From: Bacteroidales bacterium
GTDB taxonomy: Bacteria; Bacteroidota; Bacteroidia; Bacteroidales; VadinHA17
DNA length: 40,586 nt
Assembly: GCA_012514255.1 (NCBI GenBank)
Contig: JAAZAP010000246.1
Coordinates: forward strand, 1 to 40,586
Direction of reading: 5' to 3'
Of the stretch, positions 16,695 through 25,034 are shown piece after piece. The position numbers and the translations under genes were made by a program. The notes under the pieces were generated by a model. The model was given only the letters and a program-made list of their open reading frames with translations. It ran no database searches and was not told where the DNA came from. Every line of letters starts with the position of its first letter. Position 1 is the stretch's first letter.

Positions 16695-18203
16695 TTAAAA
16701 CTGTGTCAGTCTTTTTCTTAGCAGCCATGGAGTGAGTTCCCGCCCCTGGTCGAAGCTGATGCCTGCACTATTGTCTTTCAGGTTCTCTTCCTCGAAAAGC
16801 TTTGTTGCTATCCATGCAGCTATTGCCTCTTCATATTCACTGCACTGATAGAATTTTTCAAGGTCCTTCTCAATGAAAGCGGTGGTGAATGTGCCGGCCT
16901 GGAAAAGGGGATTGCGCATCAGCATCCTGAAGAAAGGCAGTGTTGTCTTCGTTCCCTTGATCCAGATTTTGTCAAGAGCCTGCTTGGTATTGATAATAGC
17001 TTCACGGCGATCTTTGCCGGTGACTATCAGTTTGGCTATCATGGAGTCATATGAAGCGATTATTGATGATCCCGCCCTGACGCCTGTATCAATCCTTATC
17101 CGTGGTTCATCAGGCAGGCTGATCTTTTCAATTTTCCCCGGGGCAGGGGCAAAACCTGCCTGCACGTCCTCCGCATTGATGCGGCACTCGATGGCCCACC
17201 CCGTCAGCCTGACATCTTCCTGTCTGATTGTCAGTTTCTCACCTGAAGCAATGCGTATCTGTTGTTCAATCAGGTCTATACCCGTGATCATCTCCGTTAC
17301 GGGATGTTCCACCTGGATCCGGGTATTCATCTCCATGAAATAGAAATTATGATCCGAGTCGAGCAGGAATTCCACGGTACCGGCAGAATAGTAGCCCACA
17401 GCCCTGGAAATTCTTACAGCCGTTTCTCCCATTCTTCCCCTGAGCTCTTCATTGAGTGCGGGGGAGGGAGCCTCTTCAAGCAGCTTCTGGTGCTTGCGTT
17501 GTATGGAACATTCTCTTTCACCGAGGTGAATGATGTTGCCGTGTGTGTCACCCAGGATCTGGAACTCGATATGTTTGGGATTTTCTATATATTTCTCAAT
17601 GAAAACGCCGGGATCATTGAAAGCTTTCTCAGCTTCCCTGCTGGCAAGGATAAACATTTTTTCCATGTCCGACTCCTGTCGTACGACGCGCATGCCCCGT
17701 CCTCCTCCTCCCGAAGCTGCCTTGATTATCACGGGATAACCTATCCTTGCCGCCTGGTTGACGGCTTCATCCTCGTTGGCCACACTGCCTGTTGAACCCA
17801 TTGCCATAGGTATCCTGTGCTTCAGGGCTATCTGCCTGGCTACGGGTTTATTGCCCATTTTGTAGATAGCATCGGGAGAGGGGCCGATGAAGATGATCGC
17901 GTTGTCACGGCATTTTTCGGCAAAATATGCGTTCTCGGACAAAAAGCCGTATCCCGGATGCAGTGCGTCACATTCCGTCTTCAGAGCTATGCCAATCAAC
18001 TTTTCCACATCGAGGAACACGGGTATCTCTGCCAGTTCATCTTCCTCATGGTGGACGATGTCAGCCATAGAGAGATACATTGCATCAGGCTCGGCTGCAG
18101 TACGTATGGCCACGCATTCTATTCCCATACTGCGGGCTGTACGCATTATTCTGACGGCTATCTCGCCGCGGTTGGCTATCAGTATGCGGGTAATTCTCTT
18201 CAT
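16695..18203 (-). CDS. accC: Biotin carboxylase subunit of acyl-CoA carboxylase
   Basis: A 502-residue cytosolic ATP-grasp enzyme that carboxylates biotin on the carrier protein using ATP and bicarbonate. Features in order are ILIANRGEIAVRI (7-19), LHPGYGFLSEN (81-91), the Gly-rich ATP loop KAASGGGGRGM (161-171), ERECSIQRKHQKL and EMNTRIQVEHPVTE. The last roughly 50 residues extend beyond the core. A 6-bp GC-rich hairpin (18214-18228) ends ten bases before the ATG, and two heptamer repeat arrays separate this gene from the carboxyltransferase gene upstream, so translation or transcript level may be uncoupled from it. Confidence 0.95.
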   Translation of the reverse strand: MKRITRILIANRGEIAVRIMRTARSMGIECVAIRTAAEPDAMYLSMADIVHHEEDELAEIPVFLDVEKLIGIALKTECDALHPGYGFLSENAYFAEKCRDNAIIFIGPSPDAIYKMGNKPVARQIALKHRIPMAMGSTGSVANEDEAVNQAARIGYPVIIKAASGGGGRGMRVVRQESDMEKMFILASREAEKAFNDPGVFIEKYIENPKHIEFQILGDTHGNIIHLGERECSIQRKHQKLLEEAPSPALNEELRGRMGETAVRISRAVGYYSAGTVEFLLDSDHNFYFMEMNTRIQVEHPVTEMITGIDLIEQQIRIASGEKLTIRQEDVRLTGWAIECRINAEDVQAGFAPAPGKIEKISLPDEPRIRIDTGVRAGSSIIASYDSMIAKLIVTGKDRREAIINTKQALDKIWIKGTKTTLPFFRMLMRNPLFQAGTFTTAFIEKDLEKFYQCSEYEEAIAAWIATKLFEEENLKDNSAGISFDQGRELTPWLLRKRLTQF

Positions 18204-18213
18204 ACTATTCTCG

Positions 18214-18228
18214 TTGGCCTGCGGCCAA
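18214..18228. other. GC-rich hairpin at the accC ribosome-binding region
   Basis: TTGGCC and GGCCAA pair with a three-base loop. In the accC mRNA the stem ends ten bases before the start codon and could affect initiation; on the plus strand it is followed by ATTTTT. Confidence 0.45.
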
Positions 18229-18272
18229 ATTTTTCATCTGGTTTTCTACAATTCTTTATGGTCTACAGCCAT

Positions 18273-18351
18273 AATCGACAATCGTCAATCGCAAATCGAC
18301 AATCGACAATCGACAATTCCACTCCTGCCTCTTGCCTCTTGCCTCTTGCCT
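18273..18351. repeat. Two adjacent heptamer repeat arrays
   Basis: Six copies of the 7-base unit AATCGAC, two of them variant (AATCGTC, AATCGCA), occupy 18273-18314. After 16 bases three perfect copies of CTTGCCT occupy 18331-18351, with a partial copy before them. The second array runs into the stop codon of the carboxyltransferase gene. The arrays differ in sequence but share the period. No ORF spans them. They may expand or contract by slippage. Confidence 0.85.
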
Positions 18352-19906
18352 AAAGTGGTATATTGCCATGCTTCCGTGACGGTACCTTGACGCTCTTGTT
18401 GCCGAGGGCCTCAAATGCCGAAAGCAGTTTGGCACGTGTCTGAGCCGGATCAATCACCTCGTCAATATAACCTTTCTCATCTGCAATGAATGGATTGGCC
18501 ACCTTCTCGCGGTATTTCCTGACCAGTTCCTTCTTCAGCGCTGCCGGATCACCGGCCTCTGCCAGCTCGCGTCGGTAGAGGATGGCCACGGCGCCGTCGG
18601 GTCCCATAACGGCAATCTCTGCCGAGGGCCATGCGTAGTTGAAATCTCCGCCCATGCCCTTGCTGTTCATAACTATATAGGCCCCGCCGTAGGCTTTTCG
18701 CAGGATTACGGTAATACGCGGCACAGTAGCTTCGGCATAGGCGAATAGCATCTTTGCCCCGTGTCTGATGATTCCGGAGTGTTCCTGGTCCCTGCCCGGG
18801 AGGAACCCCGGCACATCCTCAAGGGTCAGTATCGGGATATTAAAGGCATCGCAGAAACGGATAAAGCGTGCTCCTTTGGTGGATGAGTCAATATCCAGCA
18901 CGCCTGCCAGTACCTTGGGCTGGTTGGCCACTATACCCAGAGTATGCCCCTTCATGCGGCCGAAACCGGTAATCAGGCTTGGGGCAAACAGTTCAGAGGT
19001 CTCGAAGAAACTGTTCCGGTCAACTATAAGGTTGATAACATCTCGCACATCATATGCCTTGTTTGGGTCATCCGGCATGATATCACGCAGTTTGGGATTG
19101 AAATCAGGAGTGTCATCACTGTAAGCAGACACCGGCGGGTTTTCGAGGTTGTTTGAAGGAAGGTAGGAGAGGAACTTCCTGACTGCTATGATTGTATTTT
19201 CTTCATCATCATATATCATGTTGGCTACGCCGCTCTTCCGGGCGTGTACTTCGGCTCCCCCCAGCTCCTCACTGCTTATCTCCTCGTTAAGCACCTCCCT
19301 GACAACGTTCGGGCCGGTGACGAACATATAGCTCGTATTGCTTGTCATGAAGACCCAGTCAGTAAGGGCTGGTGAGTAGACAGCTCCTCCTGCAGCCGGA
19401 CCCATGACCACCGAGATCTGCGGGATTATGCCGGACGATTGTATAATATTGTTGAAAATGGCAGCATATCCGTTCAGGCTGGCAATACCCTCCTGTATCC
19501 TTGCACCGCCCGAGTCATTGATTCCAATGAATGGTGCACCCATCTTCAGCGCCATCTCCTGCACCTTGGCTATCTTGCGGGCATGGACAATGCCAAGCGA
19601 ACCTCCCATGATTGTAAAATCCTGTGCGAAGGCAAAAACCAGCCTGCCATCAATCTTGCCATGCCCGGTCACCACACCGTCACCATATGCAAGCTCTACC
19701 TTGCCGAACTCAACTCCCTGATCTGACGGGGTCACATATGCATCAATCTCCTCAAACGTGCCTTCGTCAAAAAGGAGGGCTATGCGCTCATGTGCCGTCA
19801 GCTTTCCCTTGGAATGCTGCTTCCTGATCCGTTCCGCACTGTATTGCTTCTTTAGTGCCTCTTCTCTCTCGGTGTATGATCTGAAATACTTCCCGTTTAT
19901 TTCCAT
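18350..19906 (-). CDS. pccB: Acyl-CoA carboxylase carboxyltransferase subunit (propionyl-CoA type)
   Basis: A 518-residue carboxyltransferase that moves the carboxyl group from biotin to acyl-CoA. Crotonase-like halves are both present: the N-terminal one has SGGARIQEG and ASLNGYAAIF, the C-terminal one has LEDVPGFLPGRDQEHSGIIRHG, KAYGGAYIVMNSK and AWPSAEIAVMGPDGAV, the last being the CoA and biotin pocket that resembles propionyl-CoA/methylmalonyl-CoA enzymes. The length is right for PccB/MmdA. It is the first gene of the carboxylase group, with a -7 box 77 bases upstream. Acetyl- versus propionyl-CoA preference is inferred from resemblance only. Confidence 0.93.
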   Translation of the reverse strand: MEINGKYFRSYTEREEALKKQYSAERIRKQHSKGKLTAHERIALLFDEGTFEEIDAYVTPSDQGVEFGKVELAYGDGVVTGHGKIDGRLVFAFAQDFTIMGGSLGIVHARKIAKVQEMALKMGAPFIGINDSGGARIQEGIASLNGYAAIFNNIIQSSGIIPQISVVMGPAAGGAVYSPALTDWVFMTSNTSYMFVTGPNVVREVLNEEISSEELGGAEVHARKSGVANMIYDDEENTIIAVRKFLSYLPSNNLENPPVSAYSDDTPDFNPKLRDIMPDDPNKAYDVRDVINLIVDRNSFFETSELFAPSLITGFGRMKGHTLGIVANQPKVLAGVLDIDSSTKGARFIRFCDAFNIPILTLEDVPGFLPGRDQEHSGIIRHGAKMLFAYAEATVPRITVILRKAYGGAYIVMNSKGMGGDFNYAWPSAEIAVMGPDGAVAILYRRELAEAGDPAALKKELVRKYREKVANPFIADEKGYIDEVIDPAQTRAKLLSAFEALGNKSVKVPSRKHGNIPL

Positions 19907-19983
19907 AGATGAAATGTTGGCAAATAATGGCTCTCACGTCATGAAAATGACATGACAAAAGTCATCAATTTACGCCTGTTATC

Positions 19984-19991
19984 CAAATCTA
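19984..19991 (-). promoter_or_regulatory. -7 box (TAGATTTG) for the acyl-CoA carboxylase genes
   Basis: Exact TAnnTTTG match on the minus strand, 77 bases upstream of the carboxyltransferase start. No -33 element seen. Confidence 0.4.
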
Positions 19992-20059
19992 TTTTCGAAC
20001 GGAAACAGACAACAGGTCATTAATGTTTAACAGACAGGAAGATAAATATGGAACAAAAA

Positions 20060-20740
20060 TTATTTCACATATGGCCTTATGGCGTCTGCCCAGTCTTTGT
20101 AGGCCCTGTAGGTAAGATGGAGCCCGTCAACACTGTGGCTTCGGGGCAGGTGGTTGTCAGCGTCAGCCATCACGCTGAAGAGATCAATGTAAGTGTGTCC
20201 GAACTCCGCAGCCAGCTCCTTCAGTTTACCGTTAAGTTCCATGATCTGCGGAGTCTTGTTGGTATGGTTTTTGGCCATTCCGGTGGCAGGATTCACCGGC
20301 AGGACGCTCTGGACGTAAACCTTGGTCCTCGGGGATTCGGACCGGACTCTCTCAAGTATTTTCCTGTAATTTGCAGTTACCTCATCCGGGGTCATATTGC
20401 GTGACAGGTCGTTGACGCCTATCATGATGAACAGTTTTTTGGGCTGCAGCTTTGTGACAGCGTCAAGACGAAGGAGGATTCCTTCAGTGATGTCAGCGCT
20501 GATGCCCCGGTTTATGCACTTCCTGTTGCCCAGCAGTTCAAACCATTCTGCGCCGTCAGTAATGCTGTTGCCCAGGAACACGATCTCATTCCTTAAATCC
20601 GGAAGATGGTCATACATATCCTTGCTGTGCCACCAGTAAGCTGAAAATTTTGAGCTGTCAACGACCACGGTCTGCGACTGGGAATTTACAAACAGGGTAG
20701 CGCCCAATGAGGCAATGAATAGGAGGATAAACTTCTTCAT
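20060..20740 (-). CDS. Secreted SGNH/GDSL-family esterase
   Basis: A 226-residue exported hydrolase. The signal peptide ends near residue 20. SGNH blocks are present: FLGNSITDG (block I, nucleophile Ser59), the Gly in NRGISADITEG (block II), IGVNDL (block III, Asn110) and VDGLHLT near the C-terminus with the catalytic Asp and His. Many such proteins remove acetyl groups from sugars. Its ATG overlaps the NahK-like kinase stop by four bases, so the two are translationally coupled, and with the sugar permease upstream a role in deacetylating an imported or extracellular sugar is inferred. Confidence 0.9.
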   Translation of the reverse strand: MKKFILLFIASLGATLFVNSQSQTVVVDSSKFSAYWWHSKDMYDHLPDLRNEIVFLGNSITDGAEWFELLGNRKCINRGISADITEGILLRLDAVTKLQPKKLFIMIGVNDLSRNMTPDEVTANYRKILERVRSESPRTKVYVQSVLPVNPATGMAKNHTNKTPQIMELNGKLKELAAEFGHTYIDLFSVMADADNHLPRSHSVDGLHLTYRAYKDWADAIRPYVK

Positions 20741-21840
20741 TTCGTTATGTTTTTGATTATCTGTACCATAGTGTCATACTGTGCTTCCATGTCCTGAAGC
20801 AGCGCCAGTTGCGCTCTTGTCCGCTGCAGGTTATGCAGAGGGTGTTTGATCTTGTAGTAGTTATCTCCGTCAATATAGTCAGTAAGGAAACGTGTTGCCA
20901 TGATATAGGTTAAAAGTTTTGGTGCGAAGGGCAGGTATTCTATTTCAGTGGCATTGAGGGTATCCCCGGCTTCGGTGAGGAAGCCTTCGGCGTATGCCCG
21001 GAAAATTTCAGTATCCATTGATACCTCCGAAAGGTCTTCAGAGTCTTCCTCTGCCCTGTTGGCTGCGGTGCGGATGGCATCCCCGAAGTCGTAATGCACA
21101 TATCCGGGCATAACGGTGTCAAGATCGATTATCAGCAATGCCCTGCCGGTTTTCCTGTCGAAGAGGATATTATTGAATTTTGTATCGTTATGGGTTATCC
21201 TGAGAGGTATTTTTCCTTCAGCGCCCAGCCTGAGTATTATCTTCATCTCCTCCTCCCGGCGGAGTATCTCATCCGTTTCCCGGCTCACTGATGCAGCTCT
21301 TCCCACGAGGTCTGCTGTCAACACCTTGTGAAAGGTCTCCAGGCGCCAGGCAATATTGTGGAAGTCGGGTATTGTCTCATGCAGCGCCGGACCGGGCAGG
21401 TCAGCAAGCATGGCCTGGAATCTGCCGGTGATCCTGCCGCCCTCGAAGGCTTTGTGGTGTGAGTCAACCCGTTCGTATGAGGTGTGATCGCGGATGAAGA
21501 TAAACATTCTCCAGTACCGTCCCTCTTCATCCTGGAGGTATGACTTGCCGGACTTTCTGTCAGGGATGAGTGTGAGGCATTCTCTTTTCACATCGCTTTC
21601 GTCCCTGGCGGAGATCCTGGTCCGGAGGTGCCCGGTCACCCTTTTCATATTTTCCTGAAGTCCGGGTATGTCAGGGAACACATTGCTGTTAAGTCGCTGG
21701 AGGATGTAGTCATCACACTCCTTCTCCGTGGTCAGGACGCGGTAGGTGTCATGAATATGCCCGGGGCCAAATGACCTTCCTTCAAGGAATGTTCCTTCTG
21801 CCCTGAAACGGCCAAAAATCTCTTTCAGATCGGGTTCCAT
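20737..21840 (-). CDS. nahK: N-acetylhexosamine 1-kinase-like phosphotransferase
   Basis: A 367-residue APH-fold kinase that closely resembles bifidobacterial NahK, which phosphorylates GlcNAc and GalNAc at C1. Matching features are GHIHDTYRV (27-35), YILQRLNSNVFPDI (45-58), the catalytic loop RITHNDTKFNN (214-224), the metal motif IIDLDTVMPG (237-246), DFGDAIR and the C-terminal LTYIMATRFLTDYIDGDNYY region. The length is right for the family. It lies ten bases after the sugar permease and overlaps the esterase gene by four bases. Specificity for an N-acetylhexosamine is inferred from resemblance. Confidence 0.82.
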   Translation of the reverse strand: MEPDLKEIFGRFRAEGTFLEGRSFGPGHIHDTYRVLTTEKECDDYILQRLNSNVFPDIPGLQENMKRVTGHLRTRISARDESDVKRECLTLIPDRKSGKSYLQDEEGRYWRMFIFIRDHTSYERVDSHHKAFEGGRITGRFQAMLADLPGPALHETIPDFHNIAWRLETFHKVLTADLVGRAASVSRETDEILRREEEMKIILRLGAEGKIPLRITHNDTKFNNILFDRKTGRALLIIDLDTVMPGYVHYDFGDAIRTAANRAEEDSEDLSEVSMDTEIFRAYAEGFLTEAGDTLNATEIEYLPFAPKLLTYIMATRFLTDYIDGDNYYKIKHPLHNLQRTRAQLALLQDMEAQYDTMVQIIKNITK

Positions 21841-21850
21841 GAATCCCTTT

Positions 21851-23194
21851 TTATCTTCCCTTCAACCTGTACCCGTGGAGTGAGTAGTACAGAAGGATGA
21901 GATAACAGGGGAGGCATACCCAGTAAGCAGCCTGGGTGTTGAAGATGTCAGCCAGCTTGCCATAGATGAGAGGTATGATGGCGCCGCCCACGACAGCCAT
22001 CACCAGCAGTGCCGAAGCTGTCTTTGTAAACCGTCCCACGCCGTTGAGCGCCAGGGGCCACATGGCTGGCCATATCAATGCATTGGCCAGTCCGAGCAGC
22101 GCCACGAACAGCACTGTAACAGGGATTGTAAGTGTGACAGCCTGGAAGGTTACAAGGTCCCTGAATGGCATAATGACCTGCTGTCCGGCGGGTGTGAGTA
22201 TTGCGCCCAGGGTAAAAATTACTCCGAGGATTGCGGAGATCCTTAATGCATTTACCTGGGATAGCACCCTGGGGATGAAGATAATGCCGCATATATATCC
22301 TATGATCATGCCCAGCATGGTCAGGGATGTGAAGTACTTGGCTGATGACATGTCAATGCTGAGCGACTGTCCGTAGCGGATTATTGTGTCACCGGCGATG
22401 ACTTCCACACCCACGTAGAAGAAGAGTGCTATGGCGCCTACTATCATGTGCGGGAAGTGCCAGATACTGGTTTTGTTGACATTTGTCTCCCCTACAGAGG
22501 GTTCTTCCGCATCGGTATCCACTTCAGGGAGATGCGCAAAGCGAAGGAGCAGTCCCAGGGCCACAAGTATGACTGCCATAATTATATAGGGATTGATTAC
22601 CCTTGTGGCGAGTTCATCAAGGATGCCTGCGCGGACAACAGCGTCGGCAGCCTCAGCCAGCTGCCGGTCCAGTACATGGGAGTCCTTTAATATATGAGCT
22701 CCCAGGATTATTGGAGCTATAGCTCCTGCAAACTTGTTTGCTATGCCCATCATGCTGATACGCTTGGCAGCGCTCTCACGGGGACCTATGATAGTCACAT
22801 ATGGATTTGATGCTGTCTGAAGCAGAGCCATCCCTGTACCCTGTACAAAGAGTCCGAGAAGGAAGATGGCATAGTTTCTCTCCAGCGCCGCAGGAATGAA
22901 GATAAGTGCTCCCACGGCCATGATCCAAAGACCAATGGACATCCCATTCTTGAAACCTGTCTTCTTCAATACTGTCGACGAGGGAAGTGACATCACGAAG
23001 TAGGAAATATAGAAGGCTGTGGTGACAAAATAAGCCTGGAAGTCAGTCAGCTCACAGGCTGTTCTCAGGAATGGTATCAGTATCCCGTTGAGCCATGTTA
23101 CAAACCCGAAGATGAAAAAGAATATGGCAATGACCGTCATGCCAACGATGTAATTTTTGCGGCTTATCGGGGCCGCTGCTTCACCTGTTGTCAT
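21851..23194 (-). CDS. Sugar MFS permease, FucP/GluP family
   Basis: A 447-residue, 12-segment proton symporter. It shows FucP-type features: GFVTWLNGILIPFL in helix 1, AYFVTTAFYISYFVMSLPSS, ASNPYVTIIGP (about 127-137) and NALIWPAMWPLALNGVG in the second half. The family carries fucose, glucose, galactose or N-acetylhexosamines. It starts the operon with the NahK-like kinase and the esterase, which argues for an amino sugar or a sugar released from a glycan. It has a -7 box 67 bases upstream. Confidence 0.9.
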   Translation of the reverse strand: MTTGEAAAPISRKNYIVGMTVIAIFFFIFGFVTWLNGILIPFLRTACELTDFQAYFVTTAFYISYFVMSLPSSTVLKKTGFKNGMSIGLWIMAVGALIFIPAALERNYAIFLLGLFVQGTGMALLQTASNPYVTIIGPRESAAKRISMMGIANKFAGAIAPIILGAHILKDSHVLDRQLAEAADAVVRAGILDELATRVINPYIIMAVILVALGLLLRFAHLPEVDTDAEEPSVGETNVNKTSIWHFPHMIVGAIALFFYVGVEVIAGDTIIRYGQSLSIDMSSAKYFTSLTMLGMIIGYICGIIFIPRVLSQVNALRISAILGVIFTLGAILTPAGQQVIMPFRDLVTFQAVTLTIPVTVLFVALLGLANALIWPAMWPLALNGVGRFTKTASALLVMAVVGGAIIPLIYGKLADIFNTQAAYWVCLPCYLILLYYSLHGYRLKGR

Positions 23195-23260
23195 CTTTGT
23201 ATAGTATGAAATGGTTGTGGTTTTTTTGCCGCAGCAGTATCAGATGCAGCGATATGGCTC

Positions 23261-23268
23261 CAAAACTA
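23261..23268 (-). promoter_or_regulatory. -7 box (TAGTTTTG) for the sugar permease operon
   Basis: Exact TAnnTTTG match on the minus strand, 66 bases from the permease start at 23194. No clear -33 element. Confidence 0.4.
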
Positions 23269-23429
23269 ATCTTTTTGAAATTAAAGTGCAATAACACTTC
23301 GCATATAAAATAACCTCACCTGTACTGGTGATATCGGCGGTGCCCGGCCGGCAAATGCAGAAACAAAAATGTCACCGTTTTTCTCGTCTGACTGTCTTTC
23401 TCTTACTTTACATTCTGACGCTGAAGTAT

Positions 23430-23437
23430 TATTTTTG
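23430..23437 (+). promoter_or_regulatory. -7 box (TATTTTTG) for the NagD-like gene
   Basis: Exact TAnnTTTG match ending 17 bases before the ATG at 23455. It contains the GTG that would begin a longer reading frame, which supports 23455 as the real start. Confidence 0.55.
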
Positions 23438-23454
23438 TGCCAGAATACAGAGAA

Positions 23455-24246
23455 ATGAAAACCAGAGAGATTATTGAAAAGATAAAGGGCAAGAAAGCCT
23501 TTATCAGTGATATGGATGGAGTGATCTACCATGGCAACAAACTGCTTCCGGGGGTTCCGGAGTTCGTGGAGTGGCTGAAGAAGGAGGGAAAGAGGTTCCT
23601 TTTTCTGACCAATTCAAGTGAAAGAACGCCCAAGGAGCTCCAGGAAAAGATGTCAAGGCTCGGTATTGATCTTGAGGAAAACGTATTTTATACAAGCGCC
23701 CTGGCCACTGCGCAGTTTCTCGCCACGCAGAGGCCCGGCGGAACAGCATATATAATTGGAGAGGCCGGACTGATCAATGCGATGTACAATGCCGGCTATA
23801 CAATGAATAACTACAATCCCGATTATGTGGTTGTGGGCGACACCCGCAGCTACAGTTTTGAAAAAATTGAGCAGGCTGTGAACCTGGTGCTGAAGGGAGC
23901 CAAGCTGATTGGCACCAATCCGGATCTCACAGGTCCGGTGGAGAACGGGATTATCCCTGCCACCAAGGCGCTCATAGCACCCATTGAGCTGGCAACAGGG
24001 CGGCAGGCCTATTTCGTTGGTAAGCCCAATCCACTGATGATGAGGATAGCCCTGAAGAAAATAGGCTGCTCCAATGAGGAGACGATAATCATCGGTGACA
24101 GGATGGATACAGATATAATAGCCGGCATTGAGTCAGAGATAGACACACTGCTTGTGCTGACAGGCATCTCTACCCTGAAGACTGCAGAAAAGTTTGCATA
24201 CAGGCCCTCATACGTTCTTGAAGGAGTATCTGAACTGGTGCAATAG
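23455..24246 (+). CDS. HAD-IIA family phosphatase, NagD-like
   Basis: A 263-residue cytosolic phosphatase. HAD motif I is ISDMDGVIY (Asp19 nucleophile, Asp21), motif II is FLTNSSERTP (50-59), a C2-type cap follows, and IGDRMDTDIIAG near the end is motif IV. NagD proteins dephosphorylate nucleotides and small phosphates, and in many genomes lie near amino-sugar genes. The ATG at 23455 is chosen because the -7 box overlaps the upstream GTG. It is divergent from the sugar permease operon and convergent with the SIS gene. Substrate uncertain. Confidence 0.88.
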   Translation: MKTREIIEKIKGKKAFISDMDGVIYHGNKLLPGVPEFVEWLKKEGKRFLFLTNSSERTPKELQEKMSRLGIDLEENVFYTSALATAQFLATQRPGGTAYIIGEAGLINAMYNAGYTMNNYNPDYVVVGDTRSYSFEKIEQAVNLVLKGAKLIGTNPDLTGPVENGIIPATKALIAPIELATGRQAYFVGKPNPLMMRIALKKIGCSNEETIIIGDRMDTDIIAGIESEIDTLLVLTGISTLKTAEKFAYRPSYVLEGVSELVQ

Positions 24247-24296
24247 CATCAGTGCTCCGGATTACCGGGATGCGGAATAATAATTGGCGTGACTTT

Positions 24297-24920
24297 TCAG
24301 TAGATTGATCCGCCCTGGTTGCCGGAGCGTTCTCTTGACTTGTAACCCAGATAACCTCCATGGTGCCGCTTTGCATATTCAGAGGCGGTAAAACCTATTT
24401 TCTCAATCATCAGCGCTACAAGCACGTCTCCTATTACGGTCATGACGGTGGTTGATGTTGTAGGTGTCAGACCCAGCGGACAGACCTCCGCAGGTCCGCC
24501 GGTGAACAGTCCCAGGGTGGCTCTTACCCATAGTGGGGAGGAGTTGTTACCGGTGATTACCACTACCGGCATGGCAGGGAAGAGGTTGTCTTTCAGGTCA
24601 AGGAGCTCAAGAATCTCCCTCGTGCGCCCGGAGTTGGAGATGACAAGCATAAGGTCATTTTCCTGCAGCACCCCCAGGTCACCATGCTGCGCTTCACTGG
24701 GATGAAGAAACACGGCCGGGGTGCCGGTGGAGCTGAAGGTGGTGGCAAAGTCATGCGCTATCTGCCCCGCCTTTCCCATTCCGCTTGTCACCAGCTTCCC
24801 TTTGAGCTGATGCACATGTTTGTGGATCAAGTCAATAACATGGTCATAATTTTCAGTTACCGGGATATTTCGCACGGCATCAGATTCGTGGTCAAGAATC
24901 TCTCTGACTCTGCTTTGCAT
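24297..24920 (-). CDS. SIS-domain sugar isomerase-like protein (KdsD/GutQ-like, no CBS domains)
   Basis: A 207-residue single SIS domain. TSGMGKAGQIAHDFATTFSS (about 49-68), HPSEAQHGDLG and ISNSGRTREILELL match the arabinose 5-phosphate isomerase family, and LTPTTSTTVMTVIGD with the C-terminal YAKRHHGGYLG complete the core. Canonical KdsD adds two CBS domains that are absent here. The ATG at 24920 is preferred to an in-frame codon at 24986 because a -7 box (24940-24947) lies inside the longer frame. The reaction is most likely interconversion of a keto- and aldose-phosphate, but the substrate is unassigned. Confidence 0.85.
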   Translation of the reverse strand: MQSRVREILDHESDAVRNIPVTENYDHVIDLIHKHVHQLKGKLVTSGMGKAGQIAHDFATTFSSTGTPAVFLHPSEAQHGDLGVLQENDLMLVISNSGRTREILELLDLKDNLFPAMPVVVITGNNSSPLWVRATLGLFTGGPAEVCPLGLTPTTSTTVMTVIGDVLVALMIEKIGFTASEYAKRHHGGYLGYKSRERSGNQGGSIY

Positions 24921-24939
24921 GTTTTTCAGGATAAGAGCC

Positions 24940-24947
24940 CAAAGATA
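24940..24947 (-). promoter_or_regulatory. -7 box (TATCTTTG) for the SIS gene
   Basis: Exact TAnnTTTG match on the minus strand, 19 bases from the ATG at 24920, giving a short leader. Its position inside the longer frame decides the start choice. Confidence 0.55.
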
Positions 24948-25034
24948 TTTATTTTTACTTTTACACTCTAACTTAAAGGTCAACAATAGAAATCCATGTT
25001 ATGGGGGGACACACCGGTGTAAATATCAGAAGTT

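Noticed and set aside
17262..17795. Open frame of 177 codons on the plus strand
   Set aside because: Antisense to the biotin carboxylase gene; low-complexity composition without motifs.
18273..18351. CRISPR array
   Set aside because: The units are seven bases with no spacers between them, so they are simple tandem repeats; no cas genes are present.
16154..19906. Membrane-bound, sodium-pumping decarboxylase
   Set aside because: The biotin carrier, carboxylase and carboxyltransferase are all soluble types; no membrane beta subunit is present.
24247..24296. Terminator between the convergent NagD-like and SIS genes
   Set aside because: Only short CCGG repeats and no T run; the structure is not convincing.
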